NCBI RefSeq assembly: GCF_000425725.1
Contig: NZ_AUDZ01000016.1
Coordinates: 120,169-184,168, forward strand
From: Halomonas halocynthiae DSM 14573
GTDB lineage: Bacteria > Pseudomonadota > Gammaproteobacteria > Pseudomonadales > Halomonadaceae
Length of the DNA: 64,000 bases
Direction: 5' to 3'
How positions within the stretch are numbered: the first letter of the stretch is position 1; each line of letters begins with the position of its first letter. Shown here one piece after another: positions 47,101 to 58,101 of the stretch. The translations under genes were made by a program, and so were the position numbers. The notes beneath the pieces are model-generated. The model was not told where the DNA came from. It saw nothing but the letters and a program-made list of their open reading frames with translations, and did no database searches.

Positions 47101-47314
47101 CCAGCCGGGCGAGGCGCTCAAGGTCATTGGCATCACGCGGGTAAACCACCGCCTGGGGAAGGCGCTGATAGATTGAGTTATCCGTGGCCAACACGGTGCG
47201 GTCGGCAAGCGCCGAGGCAATTTCGCCCTTGAAACCGGTGTCCTTGAGTGCGGTAAGAAAGCGCAAATAGTGTGTGTTGGTGCTTGTTTGCTGAGAGTCC
47301 AGTCGTGCGATCAT
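44156..47314 (-). CDS. ydiJ: FAD- and Fe-S-binding D-2-hydroxyglutarate dehydrogenase, YdiJ type
   Basis: 1052-aa multidomain oxidoreductase. The N-terminal FAD_binding_4 domain has PRGGGTGTNGQS and FFAPELSTSNRATIGGMI. An FAD-oxidase C-terminal domain is in the middle (GMFGHVDAGVLHVRP, LWGEHGKGVRS). A 4Fe-4S motif CLACKSCAGQCPVKVNVP lies at about 690-707. A C-terminal cysteine-rich CCG domain has VATGCCGMSGTYGHE at about 973-987. This architecture matches enterobacterial YdiJ, which oxidises D-2-hydroxyglutarate. D-lactate dehydrogenase is the alternative label. It stands alone, divergent from serS. Confidence 0.92.
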   Translation of the reverse strand: MIARLDSQQTSTNTHYLRFLTALKDTGFKGEIASALADRTVLATDNSIYQRLPQAVVYPRDANDLERLARLAGHDEFSDIVLAPRGGGTGTNGQSLTDGLVVDVSRHMNAILDIDVENRRVRVQAGVVKDQLNAALKPFGLFFAPELSTSNRATIGGMIATDASGQGSCEYGKTRNHVLELDSVLLGGERLHSRPVDENELTNLCARNDQVGRVYRRARRIIDSEHERIADIFPPLNRCLTGYDLAHLRTPDGKFDLNSVLCGAEGSLALTNEAVLNVLPIPAHSTLVNVRYAGFMDALRDAKALMASASAPTSIETVDSKVLGLAMQDVVWDGVAEFFPSQPNSPTTSGINLVEFNDDCPERLAERVHTFCAHLESDSSVTRLGYTLAKGREQISRVYAMRKRAVGLLGNVQGEKRPIPFVEDTAVPPENLADYIAEFRALLDARGLEYGMFGHVDAGVLHVRPAIDMKDPAQETLIRDISDDVAALTQKYHGLLWGEHGKGVRSEYAPAFFGELYPSLQRLKAAFDPHNQLNPGKIATPSTQPDASIATDSYISTNEEQPVKWVDAGLLTIDGVPTRGQLDRQINERVWQAHAATVYCNGNGACYNYDPDDAMCPSWKATRDRIHSPKGRASLVREWLRRQGLAGVDLVEVARAQRAGGIWGTIKRLPKRTLNTLRQGQQDDFSHQVYDAMAGCLACKSCAGQCPVKVNVPDSRSQFLEVYHGRYLRPARDYLIGSLEFMVPSLSHVAPLYNAAMNNRLVSRLLAGPVGMVDSPKLSRAQLAKQLKAWGVAMATPTSLGRLTEAQRARSVVLVQDAFTSYFESQLVMDIIELLGRLDVQVFVAPFSPNGKPLQVQGFLSAFQRTAKKQAAKLNMLAGYGVPLVGIDPAMTLTYRQEYIKALGADAVPDVELLSEWLVRLAPQLGVDVTAGKYAIRDPHYRLLSHCTEKTNVPVAPKQWQQLFAAFGLELEIVATGCCGMSGTYGHEARNVETSKTIYAQSWQPLIEAPDNTERLLATGYSCRSQVQRLSNTQLTHPLQALLNALNKHESL

Positions 47315-47444
47315 GGTTGGCGTTTGGTCACAGTCGCTGCCGCATATTTGGGCAAATTAAGGTAAGAAAACGCCTACTCTACCGCGTAATGACAGTTGTG
47401 CGCACCTCTGTACGTGGCGTAGCGGTGCTCTTTTGCTACAATGA

Positions 47445-48785
<1,341 letters not shown>

Positions 48786-48797
48786 GCTGGCTCATAA

Positions 48798-48838
48798 AAC
48801 ACCCCCTGCCAACAGGCTTTGGCAGGGGGTGTTTTTTT
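48798..48838. terminator. Bidirectional terminator between serS and the SIMPL gene
   Basis: A 15-base perfect stem (48798-48812 with 48819-48833) enclosing CAGGCT, followed on the plus strand by seven Ts; on the minus strand the stem is followed by TTTTAT. It serves both convergent genes. Confidence 0.93.
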
Positions 48839-48842
48839 ATGG

Positions 48843-49631
48843 CTACTCGCTGATTTCCCAGCGGACATTGACGGTGGATTCTAGGGTAATAGTGCCGGGG
48901 CGATATTCGGCACCACCGCCGCTTTTTTCCATGACGTCGCTGGCCATAGCCATCATGCGTGGCTGGTAGTTAGGCACTTGCTGTTCGCTAATACTGTTCA
49001 CTGCGCCTAGGTTGACCCCTAGGGTATCGGACATCAGCTCGGCTTTGTGGCGCGCGCGTTCAAGAGCCATCTTCAGGGTGGCGTCACTGGCTGCGTCACG
49101 GTCTTGCAGGTCGTAGGTGACGCCATCGAGAGAATTGACACCGGCCTCGGTCAGGGCATCCAGTAGCGTGGGCAGTTGATCTAGGTTGGTTATTTCGAGT
49201 TTGAAAGGCCGCTCGATACGTGTGCGAGCCATTGGTGTGTCCTGCTGGGAGTCTTTGCTGGAAGGCTCGTAGATGATCTCAGGCTGCACGTTCAGCGATC
49301 CTGCTGTGATTGCATCACGGCTTAGGCCTGCGGCCTCGATTTGCTGGATTAAGTTAGCAGCTCGCTCTTCCAGGCGCGTCCGAGCCTTGGCCAGTGCTTC
49401 TGGATTTGCCTGGGTGTCATCACGCTGTGCAATGGCTGGGGTGCGTTCCCACAGTCGTGCGCTGAGAGAGGCTTTGTCAGGAATGACCTGCTGCTCTGCA
49501 TGGGCCTGAACATCAATTAAGCGTGTTGCTGCTTGGCTGTCTGCCCAAGCAGACGAGACACTTAGCGGAGCAACTAGCAGGGCGGCCAGTATGCTGGCGC
49601 TTAAGAATGGGCGAGTCGAAAGAGGTAGCAT
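48843..49631 (-). CDS. Periplasmic SIMPL (DUF541) domain protein
   Basis: 262 aa. Signal peptide (to about residue 30, SSAWADS). The SIMPL domain opens RLIDVQAHAEQQVIPDKASLSARLW and ends in the helix-strand pattern ERARHKAELMSDTLGVNLGAVNSISE. Family members (for example YggE) are periplasmic and linked to oxidative-stress tolerance, with no known enzyme activity. It is convergent with serS and divergent from the AI-2E gene. Confidence 0.88.
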   Translation of the reverse strand: MLPLSTRPFLSASILAALLVAPLSVSSAWADSQAATRLIDVQAHAEQQVIPDKASLSARLWERTPAIAQRDDTQANPEALAKARTRLEERAANLIQQIEAAGLSRDAITAGSLNVQPEIIYEPSSKDSQQDTPMARTRIERPFKLEITNLDQLPTLLDALTEAGVNSLDGVTYDLQDRDAASDATLKMALERARHKAELMSDTLGVNLGAVNSISEQQVPNYQPRMMAMASDVMEKSGGGAEYRPGTITLESTVNVRWEISE

Positions 49632-49798
49632 GGTGTTGTCCTAGTGTCGTTCGTGTGGTGAAAAGAGATAGCCCTTTGAGCGCTTTATTGTCCGTAGGTT
49701 CCATGGGTTTGCACGGTAGGCTGTCTCCGGTTTGTTGGTGTGCGCTGTTAAGATGCGTTGTGGGTTGGGGAGGGAGTCGGCATCATAAGGCCGACGAA

Positions 49799-50884
49799 AT
49801 GATGGAGCCTGTTGCGATGACCCGCCCTGAAAGGAAACAACCTGCTACGGTTCCTCTGAACCTGATGCTGACACTGGCTGCGCTGGTGGTGATTATTGCT
49901 GGCATGAGAGCCGGTGCTGATCTGCTCGTGCCGCTGTTACTGTCATTGTTTATTGCTGTGGTTTGTAGTGCGCCCATTCATGCTTTGCAGCGCTGGGGGG
50001 TGCATCCGCGATTGGCGGTATGGCTGACGTTGGTGGTACTCGGGGCATTGATTTCTTTATTGGCATTTTTATTAGCTAACAGCGTAGATACCTTTGTTGA
50101 AGCCTTGCCGGGCATTCAGGCGACGCTTGAGGAATATTATTTTTCGGCTCTGACGCAGTTATCGAGTGTCGGCCTGGATATTGATGCTAACTGGGTCGCT
50201 GGAGAGATGGATATTGGACAGCTGGTTGCTTGGTTACCAGAGCTGCTTAGTCAGATGGGGAATTTGTTGGTTCAGAGCCTGCTGGTGGCCCTGTTAGCGA
50301 TGTTTCTTTTGTTCGAAATGCTCAGTTTTCCAGCAAAGATCGCCAATGCGCTGGATAACCCAGCCCCGAGCTTACGCCGCTTCAGTCAATTCAATCATAC
50401 GTTGAAGCGTTACCTGGCAGTGAAAACACTGGTCAGTTTAACCACGGGTGTGCTGGTTTGGTTTGCCTGCCTGTTGACCGGATCTGAGTTTCCTCTGCTG
50501 TGGGCGGTGCTGGCTTTTGCACTGAATTACATTCCCAATATTGGTTCGGCGATTGCGGCGGTGCCGCCGGTGCTATTAATGATGGTGTCGCCGGAAAGCG
50601 GGGCGCTCAAGGCACTGATACTTGCTGGCGCATATTTGGTGATTAATGTGGTGATGGGTAACTTGGTAGAGCCGCGAATCATGGGCCGCGCGTTGGGGCT
50701 GTCAACGTTTGTGGCGTTTCTTTCTTTGGTGGTGTGGGGGTGGATTTTTGGTACAGCAGGCATGCTGTTATCCGTTGTGCTGACGATGACGTTGAAGATC
50801 GCGCTGGAAAGCCACCCTCAAACTATCTGGCTAGCACGCTTGTTGGGATCGCGGGAAAACGCGGTGACGAATGGGTCGAGTTAA
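49799..50884 (+). CDS. AI-2E/PerM-family membrane transporter
   Basis: 361 aa. The first of two adjacent ATGs (MMEPVAMTRPERK) is chosen because AAGG lies eight bases upstream; a much longer open frame upstream overlaps the SIMPL gene. About eight transmembrane segments are visible; family landmarks are ALNYIPNIGSAIAAVPPVLL and VMGNLVEPRIMGRALGLSTFVAFLSLVVWGWIFG. PerM/TqsA-like proteins have been linked to signal or ion export; the substrate here is unknown. A hairpin ends it against trxA. Confidence 0.86.
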   Translation: MMEPVAMTRPERKQPATVPLNLMLTLAALVVIIAGMRAGADLLVPLLLSLFIAVVCSAPIHALQRWGVHPRLAVWLTLVVLGALISLLAFLLANSVDTFVEALPGIQATLEEYYFSALTQLSSVGLDIDANWVAGEMDIGQLVAWLPELLSQMGNLLVQSLLVALLAMFLLFEMLSFPAKIANALDNPAPSLRRFSQFNHTLKRYLAVKTLVSLTTGVLVWFACLLTGSEFPLLWAVLAFALNYIPNIGSAIAAVPPVLLMMVSPESGALKALILAGAYLVINVVMGNLVEPRIMGRALGLSTFVAFLSLVVWGWIFGTAGMLLSVVLTMTLKIALESHPQTIWLARLLGSRENAVTNGSS

Positions 50885-50904
50885 GGGGTAAGAGGCATAA
50901 ATGA

Positions 50905-50943
50905 AACATCGTGCTCCAGCCATTGGCGTGGAAGCACGATGTT
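50905..50943 (-). terminator. Hairpin between the AI-2E gene and trxA
   Basis: Arms AACATCGTGCT (50905-50915) and AGCACGATGTT (50933-50943) pair over 11 bases. On the minus strand the stem is followed by TTTCATTTATG, favouring termination of trxA; it can also serve the plus-strand gene. Confidence 0.7.
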
Positions 50944-50999
50944 ACTGCCTTCACTGAGATGACTAACGCAAGGGTGCGTTTGTGACAGTGACAGGTCCT

Positions 51000-51323
51000 T
51001 TACAGGTTCTGGTCGATGAACTGGCTCAGTTGGTTCTTTTTCTGAGCGCCAACCAGTGACGCGACCTTGGCACCAGACTTGAACAGTACGACCGTAGGCA
51101 CGCCGCGAACACCTTGCTCCGCAGCGATTTCTGGGGCGTCATCCACATTGATACTGACCACCTTGATGCTGTCTTGACGCTCTTCAGCGACTTCTTCCAC
51201 CACCGGGGTCATGGCTTTGCAAGGTCCACACCAAGGAGCCCAGAACTTCAACAGCACAGGTGTTTCAGCATTGAGTACTTCCTGCTCGAAGTTGGCGTTG
51301 GTGACATCGACATTATTGGCCAT
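51000..51323 (-). CDS. trxA: Thioredoxin 1
   Basis: 107 aa, classical thioredoxin with the redox motif WCGPCK at residues 31-36 and cis-proline in GVRGVPTVVLF. It reduces protein disulfides and supplies electrons to CysH (encoded 1.3 kb away) and ribonucleotide reductase. GGAG lies seven bases upstream of the ATG. TTAGG-CACA-CCTAA (51367-51380), an inverted repeat in its promoter region, could be an operator. Confidence 0.97.
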   Translation of the reverse strand: MANNVDVTNANFEQEVLNAETPVLLKFWAPWCGPCKAMTPVVEEVAEERQDSIKVVSINVDDAPEIAAEQGVRGVPTVVLFKSGAKVASLVGAQKKNQLSQFIDQNL

Positions 51324-51532
51324 GGGGTTCTCCAGTTACAGCGTTATACTTTATCGAGCGTTGAGTTTAGGCACACCTAACAGGCCTGTATTTAGCCCGT
51401 GTGGTGGCTGATGTTATCGTTCGGCTTGCTGGCTGGCAAATTTCAGACCATTGGAGGGGGAGTAAAAAAATGCTGTTTAGATAGGGTCTGTTATGCTGTA
51501 GAGTAATTTGTACCGTAGTTTTTATCACATAA

Positions 51533-52576
<1,044 letters not shown>

Positions 52577-52604
52577 ACAGAGTGACTCGCAGAACGTGTT
52601 TCCG

Positions 52605-52645
52605 GCCACCTAGCCGACACTCGAGTAGCCTAGGTCCTAGGTGGC
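52605..52645. repeat. Inverted repeat between convergent cysB and cysH
   Basis: Nine-base perfect arms GCCACCTAG (52605-52613) and CTAGGTGGC (52637-52645), with more partial pairing inside and outside (CCGG...CCGG, AGCC...GGCT). No U-run, but its position at the convergent ends suggests a stalling or processing hairpin. Confidence 0.5.
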
Positions 52646-52662
52646 GGCTCAGGTCCGGTTGT

Positions 52663-53433
52663 TTAGAGCAAGCTGGGTGAGCTGGAGGCTGTATTCGGTC
52701 GAGCACGTAGGTTGCCACTGGGGGTGTGTAACCCACACTCCTTACCGTCTTGTTCTTCCCACCACCAGCGACCTTCGCGCTCATGCTGACCAGGCAGTGT
52801 TGGCCGAGTGCAAGGCTGGCAGCCAATGCTGATAAAGCCCTGTTCATGAAGCGGGTTATACGGCACCTCAAACATCTGGATATAGCTCCAAACATCCGCG
52901 CTGGTCCAGTGGGTTAGCGGATTGATTTTGTAAAGCGGTTGTGTGGGGCTGCCAAAGGCGTTGTCATGCTCGGCAATTTGGAGGCTGGAGCGAGTCCCCG
53001 GGCTTTGGTCGCGACGCTGGCCAGTGACCCATACGCTTAGCCCTTCTAAGCGCTGACGTAGCGGCGCCACCTTACGAATACCACAACATTGCTGATGCCC
53101 ATCACGATAGAAACTGAACAATCCTTTTTCACGCACTAGTTCTTGCAAGGCACTGCTATTTGGGTAGCGAATGTCGATTTCGATGGCGTAATGCTCGCGA
53201 ACTGTTTCCATGAAAACTAAGGTTTCTGGGTGCAGGCGACCAGTGTCCAGTGAAAAGACGTTGACGGCGCTTTTGGGAGCAACCTTGAGTGCCAAATCGA
53301 TCAGTACGACATCTTCGGCGCCCGAAAAAGATAAGGTCAGCTCGCCAAATGCTGCGTAGGCGGCGCGAAGAATGTCCTTGGGTGAACGTTGATCATTTTC
53401 CAGGACGAAATGATTTGGATCAAAAGGTGTCAT
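52663..53433 (-). CDS. cysH: Assimilatory adenylyl-sulfate (APS) reductase, 4Fe-4S type
   Basis: 256 aa from the ATG giving [15 protein letters not shown], with GAGG six bases upstream. The 4Fe-4S cluster ligands are present as C116-C117 (QQCCGIRK) and C205-x2-C208 (IGCQPCTR), the mark of APS reductases rather than PAPS reductases. The redox Cys is C233 in KECGLH. PP-loop-like [10 protein letters not shown] is at 35-44. It makes sulfite from APS using thioredoxin. It lies next to cysB and reads towards it. Confidence 0.94.
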   Translation of the reverse strand: MTPFDPNHFVLENDQRSPKDILRAAYAAFGELTLSFSGAEDVVLIDLALKVAPKSAVNVFSLDTGRLHPETLVFMETVREHYAIEIDIRYPNSSALQELVREKGLFSFYRDGHQQCCGIRKVAPLRQRLEGLSVWVTGQRRDQSPGTRSSLQIAEHDNAFGSPTQPLYKINPLTHWTSADVWSYIQMFEVPYNPLHEQGFISIGCQPCTRPTLPGQHEREGRWWWEEQDGKECGLHTPSGNLRARPNTASSSPSLL

Positions 53434-53519
53434 GGGAAGCCTCGTGGTATAGGTCATCAATGCGATTACCCTAGCAAAGACCGTCGTGCTTCCCCCAATA
53501 CCGTTTTGTTCCGTTGTTA

Positions 53520-54938
53520 TTATTCTTTTTTAGAATTACCAATCTGATTGTTATTTCTTTTTAGGGCGGTCATCAGGTGGCGAATTTTATCCAGTGTTTC
53601 TGCATATTCGTCTTCACCTTCTGAATCCGCTACCAGGCCGCCTCCGCCCCATAGGTGAAGCAGATCACGATCAAGCACCGCTGTGCGAATGGCGATTGAT
53701 GTATCCATATTGCCGCGACAGTCGACGTAGCCGAGACTACCGCAGTAAACACTGCGTGTTGATGGCTCCAGTTCATTAATGATTTGCATGGCGCGGACTT
53801 TAGGAGCTCCGGTGATTGATCCGCCGGGAAATGCGGCAGCGAGAAGATCCAATGGGCGCTGACCTTCCGCCAGCTGTCCAGTCACTACGCTGACCAAGTG
53901 GTGCACATTGGCATAGCTTTCAAGGCCACATAGTTGTGGTACCTGTACGCTACCAGTACGGCAAACCTGGCCCAGATCATTGCGTAGCAAGTCAACAATC
54001 ATCACGTTTTCGGCACGGTCTTTAGTGCTATGCACGAGTGACTCGGCGAGCCGTTGGTCGTCGTGGCGGTGTGTGCCCCGTGGGCGAGTACCTTTAATCG
54101 GCCGTGTTTCTACCTGCCCATTGCTGCTGCGAATGAAACGCTCGGGAGACAGTGAGAGGACTGCGCTCTTATTCCAGGCTAAGTAGCCAGCGTAAGGCGT
54201 CGGTGTGGCCTGGCGTAGCAGCTGATAAGCCTGCCAGGGGTCTCCTTGGTAGGGCGCGCTGAAACGTTGCGCCAGGTTGATTTGATAGCAGTCGCCTGCG
54301 CGGATGTATCGTTGTACCTGGTTGAAGCGATCCAGGTAGGCGTCTTTGCTCATGTCAGCCGTAAAGTTATCGGTTAGCTGAAAGCTGTCTGATAATGCGT
54401 TATATGCGCTTTGTGACTCATCGTCAGATGCTAAGGCTTCTGTAAGCCATGTTTCGACCTGCTGGCGTCGTTTGGCACTCGCCACCAGCCAGCTTTGTGC
54501 TTTGTGGTGATCTTGAAGCAATGCCCAGTCGTAAAGCCCCACACGGCTGGCGGGCAGCTTGGGTTGTGGTGCCTGCGGTGCTTTCGGAGGGTGTTTTTCC
54601 GTCCCAGAAGGCTGGCCTAGATCATAAGCCCAGTAGCCAATCAGCCCGCCCAGGAAAGGTAGTTCACTGGGCGGCACATCGCTATTCAGGCGGTCGAGCA
54701 AGGCCTGCTGAGCCGCAAAAGGCGCAAGATGCTCCAGTTCGTTAACGCCAGAGACCTTACCTGCTGTATCAACCTCAAGCATTGCCAGAGGGTCGCTACT
54801 TAAGATGTCGTAGCGCCCGCCGGGCGCTTCTGGTCGGCCACTATCCAGCAGTACCGCATTCGGGCGACGGCGAAGTTGCGTAAAGTACTTCAGCGGGGTG
54901 GGGTGGTAGGGGAAGGGGGTAATTTCGATAGCTGTCAT
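53520..54938 (-). CDS. pabB: Aminodeoxychorismate synthase component I
   Basis: 472 aa from the ATG giving [23 protein letters not shown] lies eight bases upstream. Chorismate-binding motifs: [59 protein letters not shown] and the terminal GGGLVADS. The PIKGT lysine distinguishes it from TrpE (PIAGT), as expected for PabB-type catalysis. With a PabA/TrpG amidotransferase it makes 4-amino-4-deoxychorismate for folate. No pabA is adjacent, so trpG at 17.4 kb may supply both. Confidence 0.93.
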   Translation of the reverse strand: MTAIEITPFPYHPTPLKYFTQLRRRPNAVLLDSGRPEAPGGRYDILSSDPLAMLEVDTAGKVSGVNELEHLAPFAAQQALLDRLNSDVPPSELPFLGGLIGYWAYDLGQPSGTEKHPPKAPQAPQPKLPASRVGLYDWALLQDHHKAQSWLVASAKRRQQVETWLTEALASDDESQSAYNALSDSFQLTDNFTADMSKDAYLDRFNQVQRYIRAGDCYQINLAQRFSAPYQGDPWQAYQLLRQATPTPYAGYLAWNKSAVLSLSPERFIRSSNGQVETRPIKGTRPRGTHRHDDQRLAESLVHSTKDRAENVMIVDLLRNDLGQVCRTGSVQVPQLCGLESYANVHHLVSVVTGQLAEGQRPLDLLAAAFPGGSITGAPKVRAMQIINELEPSTRSVYCGSLGYVDCRGNMDTSIAIRTAVLDRDLLHLWGGGGLVADSEGEDEYAETLDKIRHLMTALKRNNNQIGNSKKE

Positions 54939-55048
54939 CAGTTCGGCCTTTATCGACAATCGGGCCATTCTAGATGGCCTGTCTCAGCTTGTCGTGTGGT
55001 GTGTGTATCAAGATGTTGAAAGAAGGAAAGCTGCTGAGAGATGGAATA

Positions 55049-55060
55049 ATTGTCGACAAC
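55049..55060. promoter_or_regulatory. Operator 1 for the GntR regulator of the prp genes
   Basis: ATTGTCGACAAC, sharing the palindromic core TTGTCGACAA with the site at 55176, in the promoter region between pabB and the regulator gene. A weaker TATCGACAAT is at 54951-54960 near the pabB start. Confidence 0.65.
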
Positions 55061-55175
55061 ATCTCTATAAATAGCCGCACGAAATGTGAAATACTACAAC
55101 CAAAGAGTAATAAAAGTGCGCCATCAGTCGGGTTGACCGGTGAGGCGTAGACGACTAGAGTTCAGGAACGAATAC

Positions 55176-55187
55176 ATTGTCGACAAT
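55176..55187. promoter_or_regulatory. Operator 2 overlapping the regulator's start region
   Basis: ATTGTCGACAAT, a perfect 12-base palindrome, immediately upstream of the ATG at 55192 and overlapping the alternative TTG start at 55177. Binding here would block transcription or early translation, implying autoregulation. Confidence 0.7.
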
Positions 55188-55191
55188 TAAA

Positions 55192-55893
55192 ATGTCTAAT
55201 GCACTGATTGAACCTGCAAGTCAGCCGGAAGTTCGTACGCTGGCAGAGCGTGTCTTCCAACAGCTTCAGGATGCCATTGTACGTGGCGAGCTGGCTCCGG
55301 GTAGCAAGATTACTGAGCCGGGACTGTCTAACACTTATGGCATTTCTCGTGGGCCGTTGCGCGAAGCCATGCGCCGGCTGGAGGCGCACCGGTTAATCGA
55401 GCGAGTACCGCATGTGGGAGCTCGGGTCATCAAGCTTTCAATGAAGGAGTTGCTGGAGCTGTTTGATGTGCGCGAAGCCTTAGAGAGCATGGCTGCGAGG
55501 CTTGCCGCCGAGAACATGAGTGCGGCCGAAATTGCTTCGCTGCGTGAAGTGTTAGCGGTACATGAACGCCAGGCTGACCTGAGAAGTGGTGAAGCCTATT
55601 ACCAGCACGAAGGAGATCTTGATTTCCATTATCAGATCGTACAGGGCAGCCACAATCATATGCTGGTCGGCCTGCTGTGTGATGATCTTTACTATTTGGT
55701 GAGGTTGTACCGCACCCAGTTCAGTGCGAGTGGTACGCGCCCGCAGCGTGCATTTGTTGAACACCACCGTATTGTCGATGCCATTGAAGCTGGTGACGGT
55801 GAGCTGGCAGAGCTGTTGATGCGTCGTCATGTCAGCGCATCGCGAGAGAACGTTGTTGAACGCTACGCGGCTTCATTACAGCAGAACGGCTAA
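55192..55893 (+). CDS. GntR/FCD-family regulator of the methylcitrate cluster
   Basis: 233 aa. Winged HTH (about 20-85) with TEPGLSNTYGISRGPLREAMRRLEAHRLI, then an FCD effector domain (about 95-225) with the metal/ligand residues in FDVREALES, DLDFHYQIV and HHRIVDAIEAGD. It lies 43 bases upstream of prpB on the same strand and is the probable regulator of the prp genes. The ATG lacks a Shine-Dalgarno; a TTG at 55177 with AGGA nine bases upstream would add five residues and is a serious alternative. Confidence 0.9.
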   Translation: MSNALIEPASQPEVRTLAERVFQQLQDAIVRGELAPGSKITEPGLSNTYGISRGPLREAMRRLEAHRLIERVPHVGARVIKLSMKELLELFDVREALESMAARLAAENMSAAEIASLREVLAVHERQADLRSGEAYYQHEGDLDFHYQIVQGSHNHMLVGLLCDDLYYLVRLYRTQFSASGTRPQRAFVEHHRIVDAIEAGDGELAELLMRRHVSASRENVVERYAASLQQNG

Positions 55894-55936
55894 GTCGCGA
55901 CAGATTCTGAGTCTATGATATTTAACGGAGATCACC

Positions 55937-56827
55937 ATGACAGCACAGACGCCCGGCGCTCGCTTTCGCGCTGCACTTAACGCCAACAATCCGCTGCCTA
56001 TTGTCGGTACTATCAATGCTTATACCGCGATGATGGCTGAGCGTGTCGGTCATCAGGCGATCTACCTGTCTGGCGGTGGCGTTGCTAATGCTTCCTTTGG
56101 TTTGCCGGACCTGGGCATGACCACCATGAACGATGTGGTTGAGGATGCGCACCGTATTTGCGGTGCGACGGATCTGCCGCTGCTGGTAGATATTGATACC
56201 GGTTGGGGCGGCGCATTCAACATTGCGCGAACCGTCAAGGAAATGCAGCGCGCCGGCGTGGCTGCAGTTCACCTAGAAGATCAGGTGGCCCAGAAGCGTT
56301 GTGGTCACAGACCTAACAAGGCCATCGTCAGCCAGCAGGAAATGGCTGATCGCATCAAGGCGGCCGCCGATGCGCGAATTGATCCAGAGTTCTTTTTGAT
56401 CGCTCGTACCGATGCCTTCCAGATGGAAGGGCTGGATGCGGCAATCGAACGTGCTCAGGCTTGTATTGATGCGGGTGCTGATGCCATTTTCGCTGAGGCG
56501 GTACACACGCTGGACGATTATCAGGCTTTCTGTGAGCGTGTTGATGCGCCGATTCTTGCCAATATCACCGAGTTTGGCGCCACACCACTATTTTCGCAGC
56601 GTGAGCTGGCAGACGTGGGGTGTCAGATGGTGTTGTATCCGTTGTCAGCCTTTCGCGCCATGAACGCCGCTGCGCTCAAGGTGTACCAGAGTATTCACGA
56701 TAACGGCCATCAGCGTGACGTAATAGAAGATATGCAGACGCGTGATGATTTGTACGACTTCCTTAGCTACCACACTTTTGAAGACAAGCTGGATGCGCTG
56801 TTTGCCGAAAAAGGCAGCGACGCCTGA
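55937..56827 (+). CDS. prpB: 2-methylisocitrate lyase
   Basis: 296-aa TIM barrel of the isocitrate-lyase superfamily. The catalytic cysteine is C122 in [10 protein letters not shown]; substrate and metal residues are in [22 protein letters not shown] and ARTDAF. It splits 2-methylisocitrate to pyruvate and succinate, the last step of propionate breakdown. GGAGA lies upstream of the ATG. prpC follows after 67 bases. Confidence 0.97.
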   Translation: MTAQTPGARFRAALNANNPLPIVGTINAYTAMMAERVGHQAIYLSGGGVANASFGLPDLGMTTMNDVVEDAHRICGATDLPLLVDIDTGWGGAFNIARTVKEMQRAGVAAVHLEDQVAQKRCGHRPNKAIVSQQEMADRIKAAADARIDPEFFLIARTDAFQMEGLDAAIERAQACIDAGADAIFAEAVHTLDDYQAFCERVDAPILANITEFGATPLFSQRELADVGCQMVLYPLSAFRAMNAAALKVYQSIHDNGHQRDVIEDMQTRDDLYDFLSYHTFEDKLDALFAEKGSDA

Positions 56828-56894
56828 GCCTGATAGTGGAAGTGCAACAGACAACGTGTTGCCAGACCAGATGTGACAGACAAGGAGAGAGAAC

Positions 56895-58022
56895 ATGGCA
56901 GAGAAGACTATCGGTGGCGCTGGCCTGCGAGGCCAAAGCGCTGGCACGACGGCCTTGTGTACTGTGGGTGAAACCGGTTCGGGCCTAACCTATCGCGGTT
57001 ACGACATTAAAGAGCTGGCCGAGAAAGCCAAGTTTGAAGAAGTCGCTTATTTACTTCTCAAGGGTAAGTTGCCGAATCAGGCAGAACTTGATGGTTATGT
57101 TGCCAAGCTGAAAAGCCTACGTGGGTTGCCTCAGGCACTCAAAACAGTGCTTGAGCAAATTCCCGCCGATGCGCACCCGATGGATGTGATGCGTACGGGA
57201 ACCTCGATGCTGGGTAACTTGGAAACGGAGCAGAGCTTTGACGAGCAGCAAGAGGTTTCTGACCGTCTGTTGGCGGCGCTACCGTCAATCATTTGCTACT
57301 GGTACCGTTTTAGCCACGATGGTGTACGTATCGAGACCGAGACCGATGACGACTCCGTAGGTGGTCATTTCCTGCATTTGCTTCGCGATAAGCCGGCATC
57401 AGAGCTGCATGCACGGGTAATGAATGTTTCGTTGATTCTTTATGCTGAGCATGAGTTCAACGCCTCGACCTTTACGGCACGTGTATGTGCTTCGACGCTG
57501 TCTGATATGCACTCTTGCGTCACTGGTGCTATCGGCTCGTTACGTGGCCCACTGCATGGCGGTGCCAATGAAGCGGCTATGGCAATGATCGAAGACTGGG
57601 TTTCTGCAGAAGAAGCTGAGCGCGAAACGATGGGTATGCTTGAGCGCAAAGAAAAGATTATGGGCTTTGGCCATGCGATCTATCGTGAGTCCGACCCGCG
57701 TAACGAAATCATAAAAGAGTGGTCGAAAAAACTCTCCGATGATGTAGGCGACACAGTGCTATACCCCGTTTCTGAGCGGGTTGAATCGGTAATGTGGCGC
57801 GAGAAAAAGCTGTTCTGTAACGCTGACTTTTTCCATGCCAGTGCCTATCACTTCATGGATATTCCCACCAAGCTGTTCACACCGATTTTTGTTTGCTCGC
57901 GTGTGACAGGCTGGTGTGCCCATGTATTCGAGCAGCGTGAAAATAATCGCATTATTCGTCCCAGCGCCGATTATACCGGCCCGAAATCTTGCGATTGGGT
58001 GCCTATCGAACAGCGCGACTAA
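56895..58022 (+). CDS. prpC: 2-methylcitrate synthase
   Basis: 375-aa citrate-synthase-family enzyme. The short N-terminus (GLRGQSAGTTALCTVGETGSGLTYRGYDI) and size (375 rather than ~430 aa) fit methylcitrate synthase instead of gltA. Active-site elements: HGGANEAAM, GFGHAIYRESDPRN and the terminal RPSADYTGP. It condenses propionyl-CoA with oxaloacetate. AAGGAGAG lies upstream of the start. Confidence 0.96.
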   Translation: MAEKTIGGAGLRGQSAGTTALCTVGETGSGLTYRGYDIKELAEKAKFEEVAYLLLKGKLPNQAELDGYVAKLKSLRGLPQALKTVLEQIPADAHPMDVMRTGTSMLGNLETEQSFDEQQEVSDRLLAALPSIICYWYRFSHDGVRIETETDDDSVGGHFLHLLRDKPASELHARVMNVSLILYAEHEFNASTFTARVCASTLSDMHSCVTGAIGSLRGPLHGGANEAAMAMIEDWVSAEEAERETMGMLERKEKIMGFGHAIYRESDPRNEIIKEWSKKLSDDVGDTVLYPVSERVESVMWREKKLFCNADFFHASAYHFMDIPTKLFTPIFVCSRVTGWCAHVFEQRENNRIIRPSADYTGPKSCDWVPIEQRD

Positions 58023-58101
58023 GCGTTCTGAAGCGGCGGCCTAATGGGCCGCCGCCTTGTTCGGCACCTATCTTTCGGCCCACCTTGCGAAGACCTTTAC
58101 C

